64,000 nucleotides of DNA from Trema orientale. Taxonomy: Eukaryota > Streptophyta > Magnoliopsida > Rosales > Cannabaceae. Position 1 is the stretch's first letter; every line of letters starts with the position of its first letter. A program made the position numbers and the translations under genes. Positions 24,748 to 37,248 of this stretch are shown piece by piece. The notes beneath the pieces were generated by a model, which saw nothing but the letters and a program-made list of their open reading frames with translations, was not told the origin of the DNA and searched no databases. The stretch covers positions 702,995-766,994 of the forward strand of contig JXTC01000018.1 in the NCBI GenBank assembly GCA_002914845.1, written 5' to 3'.

Positions 24748-27110
24748 TGTAAAAACTCAGATTTTAAGAGGGTAATTTAGAGATTTTACCAATTTTCGGA
24801 TTAAATAAGAGAGGGACTTATTTGTTAAAAAATTTGAAAACGAGGACTGAAATGCAAAAAATTTGAAAAATAGGGACCAAAATACAAATTTGAAAAATTG
24901 CACAACACTTTTTGATCAAGACCCACGTGGTCCAACACATCACTTTTTCCCTCTCTTTTCTCTTTCTCTCCCCCCCCCAAGAGCTTATTCTTCCTCCAAC
25001 GGCCAAAAAAGTCGAAAAGCGGCTACACTCCGTCGACCACTCTCCGCCCGTCGTCAGCCCGCGCCACCACACGGCATCTATTCCTCGTACCGCCAGCAGC
25101 TACCAGCTGAAGTTTTGCAGCCACTGGAGCCCCCGTTCGCCGAAAAAACACAACTTTGACTGTGAGAGTTTTTGAATTTTCGGTGAGTTTTTCGGCCGTT
25201 TCAAAGAGTGTTCTTGGGCTCATTGGATTCGTCTCGACGAGAGGAATCTCCAGGTATATATTTTACGATCCCATACTGCTCGGTTTGAAAGTTGCTATTT
25301 TTGATTTATTTGAGCTTGAGTTTGACTTTTTGGATCCCGCAGTTGGATTGTATTTTTGATATCATTTTTAAAATGTACGTGCAAAATGGAGAAGATTGAT
25401 ATATATTGACTATATTTAGTGACCAGCACGAAAAATAAAATCGAATGTCTAAGATTTGTCTCGTTTTGTGTGCTATTAGTATGGTTTCGGCCCGAACCCG
25501 AATTAGACGAATTATATGTCTAACCCAACTATTTTGGGTGCTAGGATCACTGAAGAAGTCTATTTGTTGATTTGAAGCTCCATTGAGAAGTTAGTTTTCA
25601 CAAGTGAGCGATCGAGGGCTTAGAATTGGTTCCCGACCCTCCGAACGATCGTCCAACGACACCTTGAGGTTCCAGTAGTGTGGTATCGCTATTCTAGTGA
25701 GGTAGGAATTTGGTTACCTCTGTTTTATACCATTTGAATAAAACTTACTTTATGCTACATATGATGACAAATATGATTTTAGAACTGTTTTGAATATCTA
25801 TGATATATATTAGATTGCTCTGGGACTTTTTTAAGTACATGTTATTTTTGGATATGTTAAAAGAGGGCCATTATGCTGCCCATTTTTCTATAAATTTAAT
25901 AAACTATTTTATTAAAAATTAGAGCATTATTTGAACTTAAATTAGTACATTGCTATTTCTATGTATCAGTTCAGAGTATACGTGTCATAGTATCATACAT
26001 GAGTACCAGGTTAGCATCATGGGGTTTTTACAGTGTGGTACTATGGCCCTACCGATAGTGCAGAGTCTATAAATCCACACGGGATTTTTCTTCTGATTAC
26101 CTCCCTATTTGGCAGACGTATGTAATATGGTTGCCCCTCCAAGTTTGGTAGGTGACACATGGTATCCTATCTGGGTATGGACTAGTTGTCAGGCAGGTTG
26201 TATGGCACACGTAGTGCCAATATCCTTGTTTTCATTGATGAGAGGTGGTGAATTCATGGGTATAGGTGGATTTGTGTCACGTATTTTTGGACTGATTGAT
26301 TTTGGGTATCGTATATATATATATATATTGGGTACCAATCCAGTATATATCTTTTTTTACCTATACATAGGTATCATTTTGACCAATGAAAATTTGTCAT
26401 GTACATTTTTTTATAGTAAAAAGTAAGAGAGAGAAATAGCATTAATGATACACGCCTTTTCATGCACCTCATTATAGCCGTTGAATCACCTTTAGATGAT
26501 GATCTAACGGCTAAAAAGAAATACCTACACATAGGTAAAAAAAAAAAAAAAACCTACTGGATTGGCAGCCATATATATTTATATGCATATACATATACAG
26601 ACTATCAGTTTTAGAAATATTTATATGTATATATATATATAGTTTTACAAAGTTATTTTGGATTAAACTAACCATGCAGGGACTCTCTATCACTGAAAAA
26701 GTTTTTTTTTTTTTTTTTTAAATGAGGTAACAGTTTTCCTACTGAGCTTTCGAGCTCACCTCCTATTTTCTTCACTTTCAGGTGATTGTTCATTTGATAT
26801 AGTTGTCTCAATGGCTAGGCAAGTCACTTGGCTTACGCTTGTGGTCCTATTTCTCTCCCTCAGTTGGTCCCTATACTTTGTCATATTCTTTCTCTATGTC
26901 TAACTGTTTTGCTAATTATATTTGCTAAGTGAATGTATGAGGACGTCTTTACTACTATTTGAGGATTTGGTGAATAAATAGGACACTATGGTTTCTAAGG
27001 AGTATATTTTCAAAATTTTAGGTACTTGGAATTATGACTAACTCTATAAATTAATTTATGGACATTCGGATTTGAGATTTACGAAATTCATTTATTCAAT
27101 ACTAAAGTTT
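24748..27110 (+). mobile_element. LTR-like dispersed repeat, copy 1 (approximate ends)
   Basis: From TGTAAAAACTC at 24748 to about 25760 this matches the repeat starting at 53511 in the same order and spacing. Shared phrases include TATATGTCTAACC, GCGATCGAG, GACCCTCCGAA, AACGACACC, and TATCGCTAT with an AAGGTAG-like end. Later text (TGAGCTTTCGAGCTCACCTCC at about 26738) resembles the end part of long plant LTRs. No coding sequence is present. The right limit is a guess, and a 242-bp MITE (26329-26570) sits inside. A large non-coding LTR or its remnant is the best reading. Confidence 0.55.
26329..26570. mobile_element. MITE family M, copy 1, inside a TA microsatellite
   Basis: A 242-bp element with inverted ends (TGGGTACCAATCCAGTA... 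and ...TACTGGATTGGCAGCC) and inner palindromes (ACCTATACATAGGTAT, ATACCTACACATAGGTA). It has (TA)n on both sides. It shares most of its sequence with copies at 36386, 36625 and 47265, including AGAGAGAAATAGCATTAATGA and GATGATCTAACGGCTAAAA. Confidence 0.85.
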
Positions 27111-28290
27111 TATTAAGTCAATTTTTTAAATAACTTATCTATTTTTTCTTGGACCTTAATTGGTGTTTATTCCGTGATAAACTAAACTAAAAAGAGACCC
27201 TTTTTAATACTGAATTTCTAATGATTTGAGGACTAGAATGTAAAATTTAAGTACTTAGTTTCCTCTGAAATTTTGCAAATTCTTTATTCATCTTTATCTT
27301 ACTATATTAAATAAGGAAACCAATACCTGTATCTGTATATGCAGTATAATCTACATATATATATATATATGAAATACAATAATTTCATTCATGAGACCTA
27401 ATTAGCATGTGAGAATCTCTGTGAACATTCATATAAATAATTCACAAATTGACGAAGTGTCAATTCAATACCAATTCCAGTTCTTTCCAAAATGGTTCAA
27501 TGATTCCTTTCCATTTAATTTCAATCTTCATATACAAAAGACCCCTTTTAATAAAACAAAACTTAATGGATAGCAACTATGAGATAAAACATATACATCT
27601 AATTATATATGTACAGACTCGTATAATCTAGAACATGTATTAAAACAAGATAGCTACTCACCTTTTCAAGCTAGAAGGAACTATTTCCAAGATGACCATT
27701 TATGGAGCTGAAAGTGGAGGATTTAATATATGTAGAACAGATACTAGTAATAGAATATGAGATATAGCTGATTCATGTTGAGTTGAGGTTTTGTTTTTAA
27801 AAAAAAGTCAGTGGAATATGAATTAACGATACAAGGTACAATTAGAAGCGGTGACTTCATAAGAAAATTAATGTCGGTTTAAAAAATTTTAGAAGGACCT
27901 GAGTTTAAATTAAATAAATTCCTTTATACATATTTGCACATATATATAAAATCAAAATATCAACAAGAAGATAATTTAAGACAAAGACAAGAGTTTACTA
28001 TCATTTAGCTTATAGGGGTGGTGCCTACATTTATCGAATCCTTGTAATCTTTGATCTTTTTTTTTTTTAAGAAAATTATTTTAACTGAATTTTAGAAAAT
28101 CCTTGTCCATAAACACATCAATTTTCTTTCAGGATTCGAGAAGTGGCCTTTCACAGCACACAAAACTTAGGAATTCTAGTTAGTCAATTAAATAATAATC
28201 TCTAATCATCATAATAAGGATTTAATTCAGCATTTCGTATTTGAAATTAAATATGAAGATATAAACATGAAATACAGTAATATTTATTAT
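27111..28290. other. AT-rich DNA, no gene seen
   Basis: Only short ORFs and a TA microsatellite near 27355. Confidence 0.5.
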
Positions 28291-28835
28291 TGGCAAAATG
28301 CATTTATAAGAACTTTGGGCACTACAGTGGTTCACCCAATTTAGGTTACATCCACAGAAAAAGCTGTGAAGAATTTCACTATGAAAAGGAGATTACAACT
28401 CACTTATCTCTAAATACAAGGAGAGTACGAATGGACCTCTCTCTCTTGTAATAGGAGAAAATACTCTCTCTAAACAATTTAGGAGAAACCAAAGTGGGAT
28501 ACTTAAGAGGAATTCCTAGGCTTGAACCCTCTCTTAAAAAAGGAGAAGGATCGAAAGAGGATGGGATAAGAAGAACGAAGAAGTAAAGCCTCTATTTATA
28601 GGTTAGGCTTACTAATCCTTTACTAATCTCCAAGCGGTTTGAACGCAATTTGTACACTATTTAGGTGTTCACATGTGTATATTTACATGTCTTCATACAC
28701 CTATGTTTACATCTGTTTACATGTACATGGTCACATATCTTCACACATATATTCACATGTATTCACACAGATATATTCACATCTGTTCACACAAATAAAT
28801 TGACATATGTTCACTCATGTTTACATACAATAACA
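28291..28835 (-). repeat. 3' LTR of the copia element
   Basis: It matches 32532-33072 over most of its length, for example GAAGAATTTCACTATGAAAA, GGAGAAACCAAAGTGGGA and AAGAGGAATTCCTAGGCTTG. The part nearest 28291 aligns poorly, so this boundary is approximate. The TGTTATTGTATG start on the minus strand is clear. Confidence 0.8.
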
Positions 28836-28899
28836 ATCTCCTACTTGAAGACTTGATTTCAATCATGTCTTCATACTTGAAAAATTTCTCTTTTCTTCG

Positions 28900-31560
28900 C
28901 TTATCAATTCTTCATGCTGCTTATATATCTGCTAGGCTATATAAGGATCTGCACCATTGGAACTTATCAGTGTTGATTGGTTTGATCGAAGCATCTGCTA
29001 AGTTTTTCTTAGTGTGAATCTTCTTCATATCCACACTTCCATCTTCTACTACTTCTTGAGTAAAATGATATTGAACACCTATGTATTTTGTCCTAGAATG
29101 AAAGACCGGATTCCTTGCAATATGCAAGGCACTCTGACTGTCACAAAATAGAGGAATCTTCTCTTAATTGTGCCCGAGCTCCTCCAATAAACTTTGGAAT
29201 CCAAATAGCCTATTTGCAAGCTTGTATAGTCACCATATATTCTACTTTTATTGTAGATAAAGTCACAACAGTTTGTAGTTTCGAAATCTAACTTACAACT
29301 CTTTCTGCAAGAGTGAACACATAGCCTGTAGTAGATTTTCGTTTGTCAAGATCACTTGCAAAATTTGAATCAACATATCATCTGATTATAAATTCTGATC
29401 CTCCATAACATAATGCAGCCTCTGAGGTTCCTTTGATGTACTTCAGAATCCTCTTCGTAATATTCCAATGCTCTCCACTAGGATTCGCCATGTATTGACT
29501 AATCACTCGCACTGTTTGTGCAATGTTTAGTATTGTGCATATCATAGTGAATATTAGGTTTCCCACCATTGATGTATATGATACTCGAGACATCTCCATA
29601 TTCTCTACTTCATTGCTAGGATATGGAGGATAACTTGAAGTTAACATGAAGTAGGGTAGAAATTGACTTACAATCTTGCATGTTGAAGCGTCGCAAGATT
29701 TTCTACAAATAGTTCTTCTGAGAAAGCCAAATTTTCCTGTTACCTCTGTCTCAATGAATTTGCATCATTGGAATCTTGTTTGCTAGTCCCAAGTCTTTCA
29801 TATAAAATTCCCTAGCCAACTGTACCTTCAATTCTTGGACTCGATCTTTGTTGGGGCTCGCTACCAACATGTCGTCTACGTACAATAATAAGATAATGTA
29901 ATCATTATCTTCATCAAATTGTGTTGAAGTATGTGCAATGGTCTGAACTGAGTCTGTTGTACCCAAGGCTTATGATAAAAGAATTAAATCTCTTATACTA
30001 ATACCTCAGCGCCTATTTTAGACCGTATAAAGATTTGTTCAGTCTGCAAACCAAGTTCTCCTTATCTGTTTCTGCAAGACCCTCTGGTTGGAACATATAA
30101 ATCTCTTCTCAAGTTTTCTATAAAGAAAAGCAGTTTTCATATCTAGCTACTCTAGAAGTAGGTCATTTGTAATACATCGCTAGAACTGCTCTTACTGTTG
30201 TGAAAATATCTCATTGAAGTTAATACATTCTTTCTGAGTTTATCCCTTTACCACCAATCTCACACTATACCGCTCTACTTGATTATTGCTATCATGCTTG
30301 ATCCTGTAATCCTATTTGTTGCCAATGGCATTCCTTTCTTGTGGTAACAAAACAAGATCTAATGTCTTATTCTTGTGAAGGGCTTCAATCTTTTCTTATA
30401 TTGCTGTTATCTATAGGGATCATCTGAGCTTTCGATAGCCTCATGAAAAGTTGTTGGCTCTTTATCCTCTGTAAGAAGGCAGTATGCAATGTTCTTCTCA
30501 ATGACATAATCTGAATGCCATGCCGGTAGTCTTCTCCCGCGAGTTAACCGATAGATTTAGAAACCTTTTCCTCGACTAGTTCCTCTACTTCATGTTCTGG
30601 TGCTGCATCAGAAGAATCTAAATCTTTAATATTCTTTTCTACTTGAACTGTAGTAGTTTCTGAATTACTATCGTCTCCCTTTTCTTACAATTTATCTTTT
30701 TATTATATCCCTGCTGATGATAACCTTATGGGTAGTAGGATCTCACAGGTGATACCTCTTAACTTTATTAACATATCCACACTTTGAAGACTTTGAAAGT
30801 TAGAAACACATTTACCTTCCTCTTAATTGGGAACATCTAATATCTCATAGAGAAGTCATCAAAGTATCTTACTCCTCCCATTGATATAATAGGTGTTTAC
30901 CACATATTAGAGTGAATCAAGTCTAAGATCCTTTTGCTCTTAGTCATTGATGTGCTAAAGTTTAATCTATGTCGCTTACTTGTGACACAGTACTCACAAA
31001 AGGATAAAGATACATTTGTGAGACTAAGAAGCAACTTCCATTCAGAGAGAATCTTTAAGCCTCATTTCGACATATTGCCGAGCTTACGATGCAACATTAT
31101 TGTTGATTCTTCTTCGGAATTCTATTGAAGCCATTAATGCCTCTGCTTCCTCTAGTGTATCTCCTTTAAGTATATATAGATTTGAAACAATTTTTCATGC
31201 CTTCAAGACTACAAGTACACCTTTGATAATTTTCATGATCACATCCTTTATATAAGCCTCACAACCAAGACTACCTAATTGTCCCAAAGATAACAAATTT
31301 TTCTTCAAAGCCTTCACATACCGCACATCTTGAATAGTACGAATAGTGTCATAGTACATTTTCAACTAGATGGTACTAATTCTAGTAATCTCTAAAGTAT
31401 GATCATTATCCATGAACACAGATCTTCCAAAGACAAGTTCGTATGTGTAAAATCACTCTCTGTGAGAAGTCATGTACTATGTTGCTTCTGAATCTATTAG
31501 CCAAACATTAGTGAGTTGCCTTCTGTCTTTAGAAACTGTTGCTGCTTTGCTGTACAGGAT
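28900..31560 (-). pseudogene. copia pol remnant (integrase, reverse transcriptase, RNase H)
   Basis: The minus strand shows reverse-transcriptase motif LLLYVDDMLVASPNK (around 29900). Downstream come SYTSMVGNLIFTMICT, NIAQTVRVISQYM and HWNITKRILKYIKGTSE (29647-29400), which mark the RT to RNase H connection of Ty1/copia. Weak similarity to the integrase region lies at about 30700-31500. Frameshifts and stops break it throughout, so no enzyme can be made. Confidence 0.85.
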
Positions 31561-31589
31561 TTCTCCATCATCTGAAGTACTTACAACAT

Positions 31590-32375
31590 TCCTCTAAATA
31601 TTTGATGACTTGAGGTCTTTCTCTCTGGAATCTCTATTCTTCTTGAGTTGCCAATACTTCTTCTTATAATACCCTTTCTTGCCACAGTGGTGGTACCTGA
31701 TGTTCTTTTTACTTCTTGACTTTAATCTATCATGACTCTGACTCCCACTGGGGTCACGTTCTGTTGATCTCCCTTTTATTGTCAAAGCCTCTGCTTACTG
31801 CGAACTTGTCAATCTGTCTTCCTTGTTCTTATGCCAATTTTCTTCTTTAAGAACAACAACTATAAGATCGTTGAAAACTAGAGTTGTAGCATTACTGGTC
31901 ACATTTATGATGAGTTGATCGTACAAATTAGGTATACTCTGAAGCAATATTTTTGTACATTTATTATCCTCTATTTCATGCTCTATTGCTGTGAGCTGTA
32001 AAAATAGAGTATTAAGGGTATTGATATAGTCGGTCACCGTAATTAATTCCGCCATCCGAACAGTGTAAAGCCTTCTCTTCAAGAAGATTTTGTTGTGAAG
32101 TAACTTGGTCTGATACAACTTTGTTAGTATATCCATATCTCCTTGGCTGACTTTTTTTCTTCAATGCTAAACAAAACTCCATCTGCAAGTACTAGATGTA
32201 AGTTAGCGACAATATTGCCATCCATCTCTTCCCACTTTTTATCATCAATGATCTCAACACGCTTTTCCCCAATTGCTGTTAGGCAATCATCTTTTCTCAA
32301 GATTGCCTTTATCTTCATTTTTCACAGAGAGAAATTGCTCCTATTGAACTTTTCAATATTGAATTTCGCCACCAT
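31590..32375 (-). pseudogene. copia gag (UBN2 type) remnant with degraded zinc knuckle
   Basis: A start at 32375 gives MVAKFNIEKFNRSNFSL followed by a TGA where these proteins normally have Trp. Gag motifs follow: ANLHLVLADGVLFSIEEKKS, LTKLYQTKLLHNKIFLKRRL and TKILLQSIPNLYDQLI. The zinc knuckle (31700-31660) keeps HCGKKGY but has lost its first Cys, its His and its last Cys. It is therefore non-functional. Confidence 0.85.
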
Positions 32376-32509
32376 TTTTGTTCACTTCGATTTGTTTAGT
32401 TACCACCGTTTAACTATATGTGAACAGTACCGTATACATGAATGGTACCATATACGTGAATAATACATTACAAATGAATAGTCGTGCACGTGAACAGTAC
32501 TCTAACTAA

Positions 32510-32522
32510 TGGCTCTAGTACC
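32510..32522 (-). other. Primer-binding site of the copia element
   Basis: On the minus strand TGGTACTAGAGCC resembles the common plant copia site TGGTATCAGAGC, complementary to initiator-Met tRNA. It lies 9 nt inside the LTR end at 32532. Confidence 0.75.
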
Positions 32523-32531
32523 ACTTTTAGG

Positions 32532-33072
32532 ATGTTGACTTTACATAAGCGACAACAAATAGCTAAAATACGATTTGAGAAAACTTTAGAAAAAGTGAAA
32601 AGATAAAGCACACTAAAGATTTAACGTAGTTCACCCAATTTAAGGTACGTCCACGGATAAGGTTGTGAAGAATTTCACTATGAAAAGGAGATTATAATTC
32701 ACTTCTCTCTAAATACATGGAGAGTACAAATGAACCTCTCTCTTTTGCAATAAGAGAAAACACACTCTCTAAACAATTTAGGAGAAACCAAAGTGGGACA
32801 CTTAAGAGGAATTCCTAGGCTTGAGCTTTCTCTTAGGAGAGGAGGATCTGAAGAGAATGTGCTAAGAAAAATAAAGAAATATAGCATCTATTTATAGGCT
32901 AGGCTTACTAATTCTTCGCTAACTTCCACGCAGTTTGCTCACTATTTAAGTGTTCATATGTATATATTCATATATCTTTACACATGTATGTTCATATCTG
33001 TTCATATGTATATGTTCACATGCCTTCAAATATATATATTCGTATCTGTTAATGTGGTAACATACAACAACA
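32532..33072 (-). repeat. 5' LTR of the copia element
   Basis: It runs TGTTGTTGTATG (33072 downward) to ...GTCAACA (32532), the TG...CA form, and is homologous to 28291-28835. It is placed directly upstream of the primer-binding site and gag. Confidence 0.85.
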
Positions 33073-35278
33073 TGTAAGACACTTCAAGATATGCATAAGT
33101 GGAACTTTCTATCATTATTTGGATGACTTATTAATGCAATCATCCCAATATATTGTAATGGTACATATTATGATTATTGAGATTTTACATGCTGCAATTG
33201 TGGCATCTTGCAATTGGCTATTGAACCAAGTCCCGTGGAACATGTTGATTAATGCTAAAAACACTTCGCCGTCCGAATATAAAAAGTAAGACTTTTGCAG
33301 TAATTTTGGAATCGCGTTACTCAATTTTGATTCTGAATATAACACGTGGATCACGTTAGCTTTTTATACTTGGTGATTATCTATTAAAAGGTGGAAAAAG
33401 ATGTGCACTTTGTCTCGATGGTACTATTTACAAAAGAAAAAACTAGTACTATATATTAGTCTAATCTAACCATTGTTCGTTAGTCGAAGCACAATAGATT
33501 CATTGAGCCGAAATAAAAGGGAAAAACAAAAACATAACAAAACAAGACAAAAATAAAAGAAGTACTAGTAGTACTGCAGCTATTAGCCTATTAGAAGTCC
33601 TCCATATATATAGTTCTTTCTGATAATATTCCATCGATCTCAATACTTGCGTGCTCTTTATAAGACAAAATTCGCCGTGAATTTTCTCATGCTGCCAGCT
33701 GGATTTTTATTTTTGGAGAAAAATGATTACGGAAACTATTTTGCTAATAATAAACTGAAAGCACCGTGTGTAATTGGCTAGTTCATATATAATAAAACCA
33801 GACATGGTAGGCTTAATTAGCTATAGGAGTATCTCGGACCAGCAGAAAGTCGCACAAAAAGAGTTGCGTAAGGACTGTATTATTTTCTGGGCACCATGTG
33901 AGAGAAGCATGTATATATAATTTGTCAGGTACCATGGTCCATGAACTGGTCCACATGGTATGCCATATATATATATATTTTAAAAAAAGCACATTACATT
34001 TTTCAGTTAGTCCAATCAAGGTACCACAGTTGGCTTTTGCACAAACTCACATTACAAATGAAAAGCATTATTTATTCGATATTGGGATTGTAGAAATACC
34101 ATTCCAATCAATATTTTTCCTATCATATAAAATATATATTTTTTGATAAAAAATATTGATTGGAATGTTGCATAATTTCACACATTAATTTAAATTTAAA
34201 ACAAGTTTGCACTTTTTTCCATTTTTTTATTGCTTACTTATTTTTGGGTTCTCAAAACCTCAGATTGATGTGTGGCACTAGGAGGACATGTGAAGGTAAA
34301 ACTAAAACATATTATAGAGAAGAGGCCGGCCAGCATGGATGGTCAAAATGTCAACAAGGACAAAGCATGCCCAACAAGAGCCACGGTGCACAACGCATGC
34401 TAGACAAGCCATGGGCCCACCAGACCCACACCCAAGATGCCCCCATGCTGATGACTACGACCAATTAATCTAGTTATCCCAGAGGCGCAAAAAAAAAAAA
34501 AAAAATCTAGTTATTTTAATCTATATATTCAGCAAAATATTACTAATCCTACTTGGAATTAGCTGATCATTTTTTTTTTGGCCCTCAACGTGGAGATTCC
34601 CTTATTATTATTGTTTATATCTGTCTGTTAATATGTTTGATTATGTTATATTCTTTGGAATTATTTAGTATATATGTTAGTCACATCCTGGCCGGGGTGA
34701 TGGGTTTTTCTTCATGATTTGGCTCCCTATAACCAGAAATCACATATAGGCGCGCATATGGTCTTTTATGGAAAGTATAGTACTTAATTTGCCCTAGAGA
34801 GAGGGGGAGCAAGAGTTAACTGTTTTGGCCTTTGTATTTATGTTGTCTTGTTTCAAAGGGTCATATGTGTATACTTTCCCCTCTTTTGATCACGATTTAG
34901 TGGTAGATAGGCATAAGTACCGTTTTTATTTATTTATTATTATTACTGATTTTGATCATGAACCACTTTCTCATATATTGCAATAAGTTGATAACCAAAC
35001 AGTGAATAGTAAATAAAATATTGAGCTTCACTAATTTAGTACTGAGCTCACGATGTAAACTAGAACGAACAAACTATTATACTCTCATCTTTCCTTGACA
35101 CACTACGTGCATTTATATAGTTACATAAATAAATTTGGGGACTTTCATAAATGCATACGTACTCTCTAAATCATTTTTTTTCTCAAGTAATGGAAGTTGA
35201 AGTTAACTTCGAGTTCCTTAATTTTGATATAAAAGAGAAAGGCTAGTCTCTAATTTTGAAACAATTATATAAATGGTG
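33073..35278. other. Gene-free intergenic stretch
   Basis: No supported gene. A 19-bp perfect inverted repeat lies at 34100-34118/34149-34167. A short GC-richer block at 34260-34460 may be an old retroelement fragment. Confidence 0.5.
34100..34167. repeat. Perfect 19-bp inverted repeat (hairpin)
   Basis: Arms CATTCCAATCAATATTTTT and AAAAATATTGATTGGAATG are separated by 30 nt. TATCA/TGATA in the loop extends the pairing. Not placed like a terminator of any gene; it may be a small MITE remnant. Confidence 0.85.
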
Positions 35279-36359
35279 ATGTTTCAATGGAGATTTTTGT
35301 TTTTACTCCATGGATGGGTACTCTAATTTGGGCCATTGGATTTTAATCTAGTGATTATAATAATATTAGTAATTTTATAAAAAAGAAAAATCTAATTAAT
35401 ATGTATATATATATGGAAAGTTATTTATGATTAAAAATATTGGCTACCTGTTTATGACCTATGAGTTGGATTTTTTTTTTTCAATCATCTTTCCATTACT
35501 TTTTTTTTTGTTTTTTAAGGGAACTAACGTTTTTTTCCCTTTGATTGAACTTTTTTTTTTTTTTAGCATAACTAACGTTATTTTTTTTAAAGGAACTAAA
35601 GTGAATTTTTTTTAATCATTTTTGGTGTTTACACGTGTTTTTTAAGTCATATTTTCAATCAAAATTAATTTTTCTGTTTCTTTTCTTAGGTTGATCATGA
35701 TGTACTGTTATGTACATGTTGTACTTTTTGAAGAAAGACTCGGAATCTTTAGGCCTTTAGTTTCTATATCTCTGATGGTTTCAACTAGAAAAATGTATCT
35801 CTAACTTCATATGTCACCTGTATGGCTACCAATTTACCAGTTCTAAGGATTTATGAATGGTGAATAAGTGATTGAATATGAAAAGAACTCTTAATTTATA
35901 AATTTTCTTGAGTCAACTCCCTTATTGGTGGGAATGTTTTTAAGTCCTAAGGTTCAATAATTCTTTCGAGCTACATCTAGATTAATATGTCTTTGTTCCA
36001 AAAAAACAAAACTAACTAACTATTTATTTATTAAAATTTGAAAACGTGGATATCCTTAAAACAATAATTAAAAAAAAAGACCAAACATTATCAAAACACT
36101 TTTAAAAAAAATAATCATATATATCAAAATATTAAATAATAATAATTTTGATTAAAAAAAATTCCTTAAAAAATCATTCCAAATTATTTTTCTTAAAAAA
36201 TCATTCCCAAATCTTATTCCCAATTCAATGGAAAGAGAATTCTCTAAAAAATTAGAATGGGAATGGTTGTAGGTAAAAATAACTTGCTATTGTAAGTCAT
36301 TTTCAACTTAGTCAAAGTACCCATCCATAGAGCAAAAACAATAAACTCCATTGAAACAT
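35279..36359. mobile_element. Putative 1.1-kb element bounded by ~45-bp inverted repeats
   Basis: The left end ATGTTTCAATGGAGATTTTT, continuing to GGATGGGTACT, matches the reverse complement of the right end (ATGTTTCAATGGAGTTTATT to GGATGGGTACT) over about 45 bp. The interior is non-coding and AT-rich. No target duplication is clear, so a non-autonomous DNA transposon is an inference. Confidence 0.55.
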
Positions 36360-36385
36360 GACTCATATGTGTATATATATATATA

Positions 36386-36606
36386 GGTTGCCAATCCAGT
36401 AGGTATTTTTTTTTTTTTACTTATGTATAGGTATTTTTTTTCTAGCCATTGGATCATCATCTAAAAGTGATCTAACAGTTATAATAAAGTGCATGAAAAG
36501 ACGTATATCATTAATGTTATTTCTCTCTCTTACTTTTTACTATAAAAAAATATGCACAATAAATTTTAATTGACCAAAATAATACCTATGTATAGGTAAA
36601 AAAAAA
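36386..36606. mobile_element. MITE family M, copy 2, inverted and truncated
   Basis: Begins GGTTGCCAATCCAGTAGGTA after a TA microsatellite and reads opposite to copy 1. It has the inner ACCTATGTATAGGT palindrome but lacks the outer GGATTGG end, which is replaced by TATTTATATATA. Confidence 0.8.
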
Positions 36607-36624
36607 TATTTATATATATATAAA

Positions 36625-36866
36625 GGGCACCAATCCAGTAGGTATTTTTTTTTATCTATACATAGGTATCATTTTGGCCAATGTAAATTTATCATGCACA
36701 TTTTTTTATAATAAAAAATAAGAAAGAAAAATAGCATTAATGATGCACGCCTTTTTATACACCTTATTATAGTCGTTGAATCACTATTAGATAATGATCC
36801 AACGGCTAAAAAAAAAATACCTACACATAGGGTAAGAAAAAAAAAAAACCTATTAGATTGGCAACC
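36625..36866. mobile_element. MITE family M, copy 3
   Basis: A full 242-bp copy from GGGCACCAATCCAGTAGGTA to CCTATTAGATTGGCAACC. It has TA-rich DNA on both sides and lies 18 bp from copy 2 in the opposite orientation. Confidence 0.85.
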
Positions 36867-37248
36867 ATATATAAATATCTATATACATTATCACACCTGA
36901 AAATGGTAGTGGATCAATTGGAATTTTTGAGTTGATGAGTCCACGTTGAACTTGACAAAACCTGCCAGAAATAGCACTAATAGCAATTTAAGACATTAAT
37001 GATTCTCATTCTCCTGTCGAGTTAACTTTTGTCGATTCTTGAAATATATAATTTGTGTTTTTCTGAGACTAATAATAATTAAGTATAAAAGAATAATAAG
37101 GTAGATTATAATTAGAAGCTCAGAAGAGAGGTGATTATTAATTATTGGACAAAGGTTGCTGCTTTTTTGTTTAAGTACTATTCGCCACCTAAAGGCTTAT
37201 GCAGTCTTATAATCTTATAACTAAAATTGTCACAAAAATAAATTACAT

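Larger units (their letters stand above)
28291..33072 (-). mobile_element. Ty1/copia LTR retrotransposon, decayed
   Basis: It reads on the minus strand, with two related ~540-bp LTRs: 5' LTR 33072-32532 and 3' LTR about 28835-28291. A primer-binding site TGGTACTAGAGCC (32522-32510) resembles the initiator-Met tRNA complement. Gag, then integrase/RT/RNase H remnants follow in copia order. A purine-rich tract, AAGTAGGAGAT, precedes the 3' LTR. The LTRs differ at many positions and the ORFs hold many stops, so the insertion is old and dead. Flanking 5-mers (ATTAT, TGTAA) do not match, so the outer ends or duplication have decayed. Confidence 0.9.

Noticed and set aside
34236..34470. GC-richer ORF with CATGCCCAACAAGAGCCA-type text
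   Set aside because: Resembles retroelement debris, but no ends, duplication or protein domain were found.
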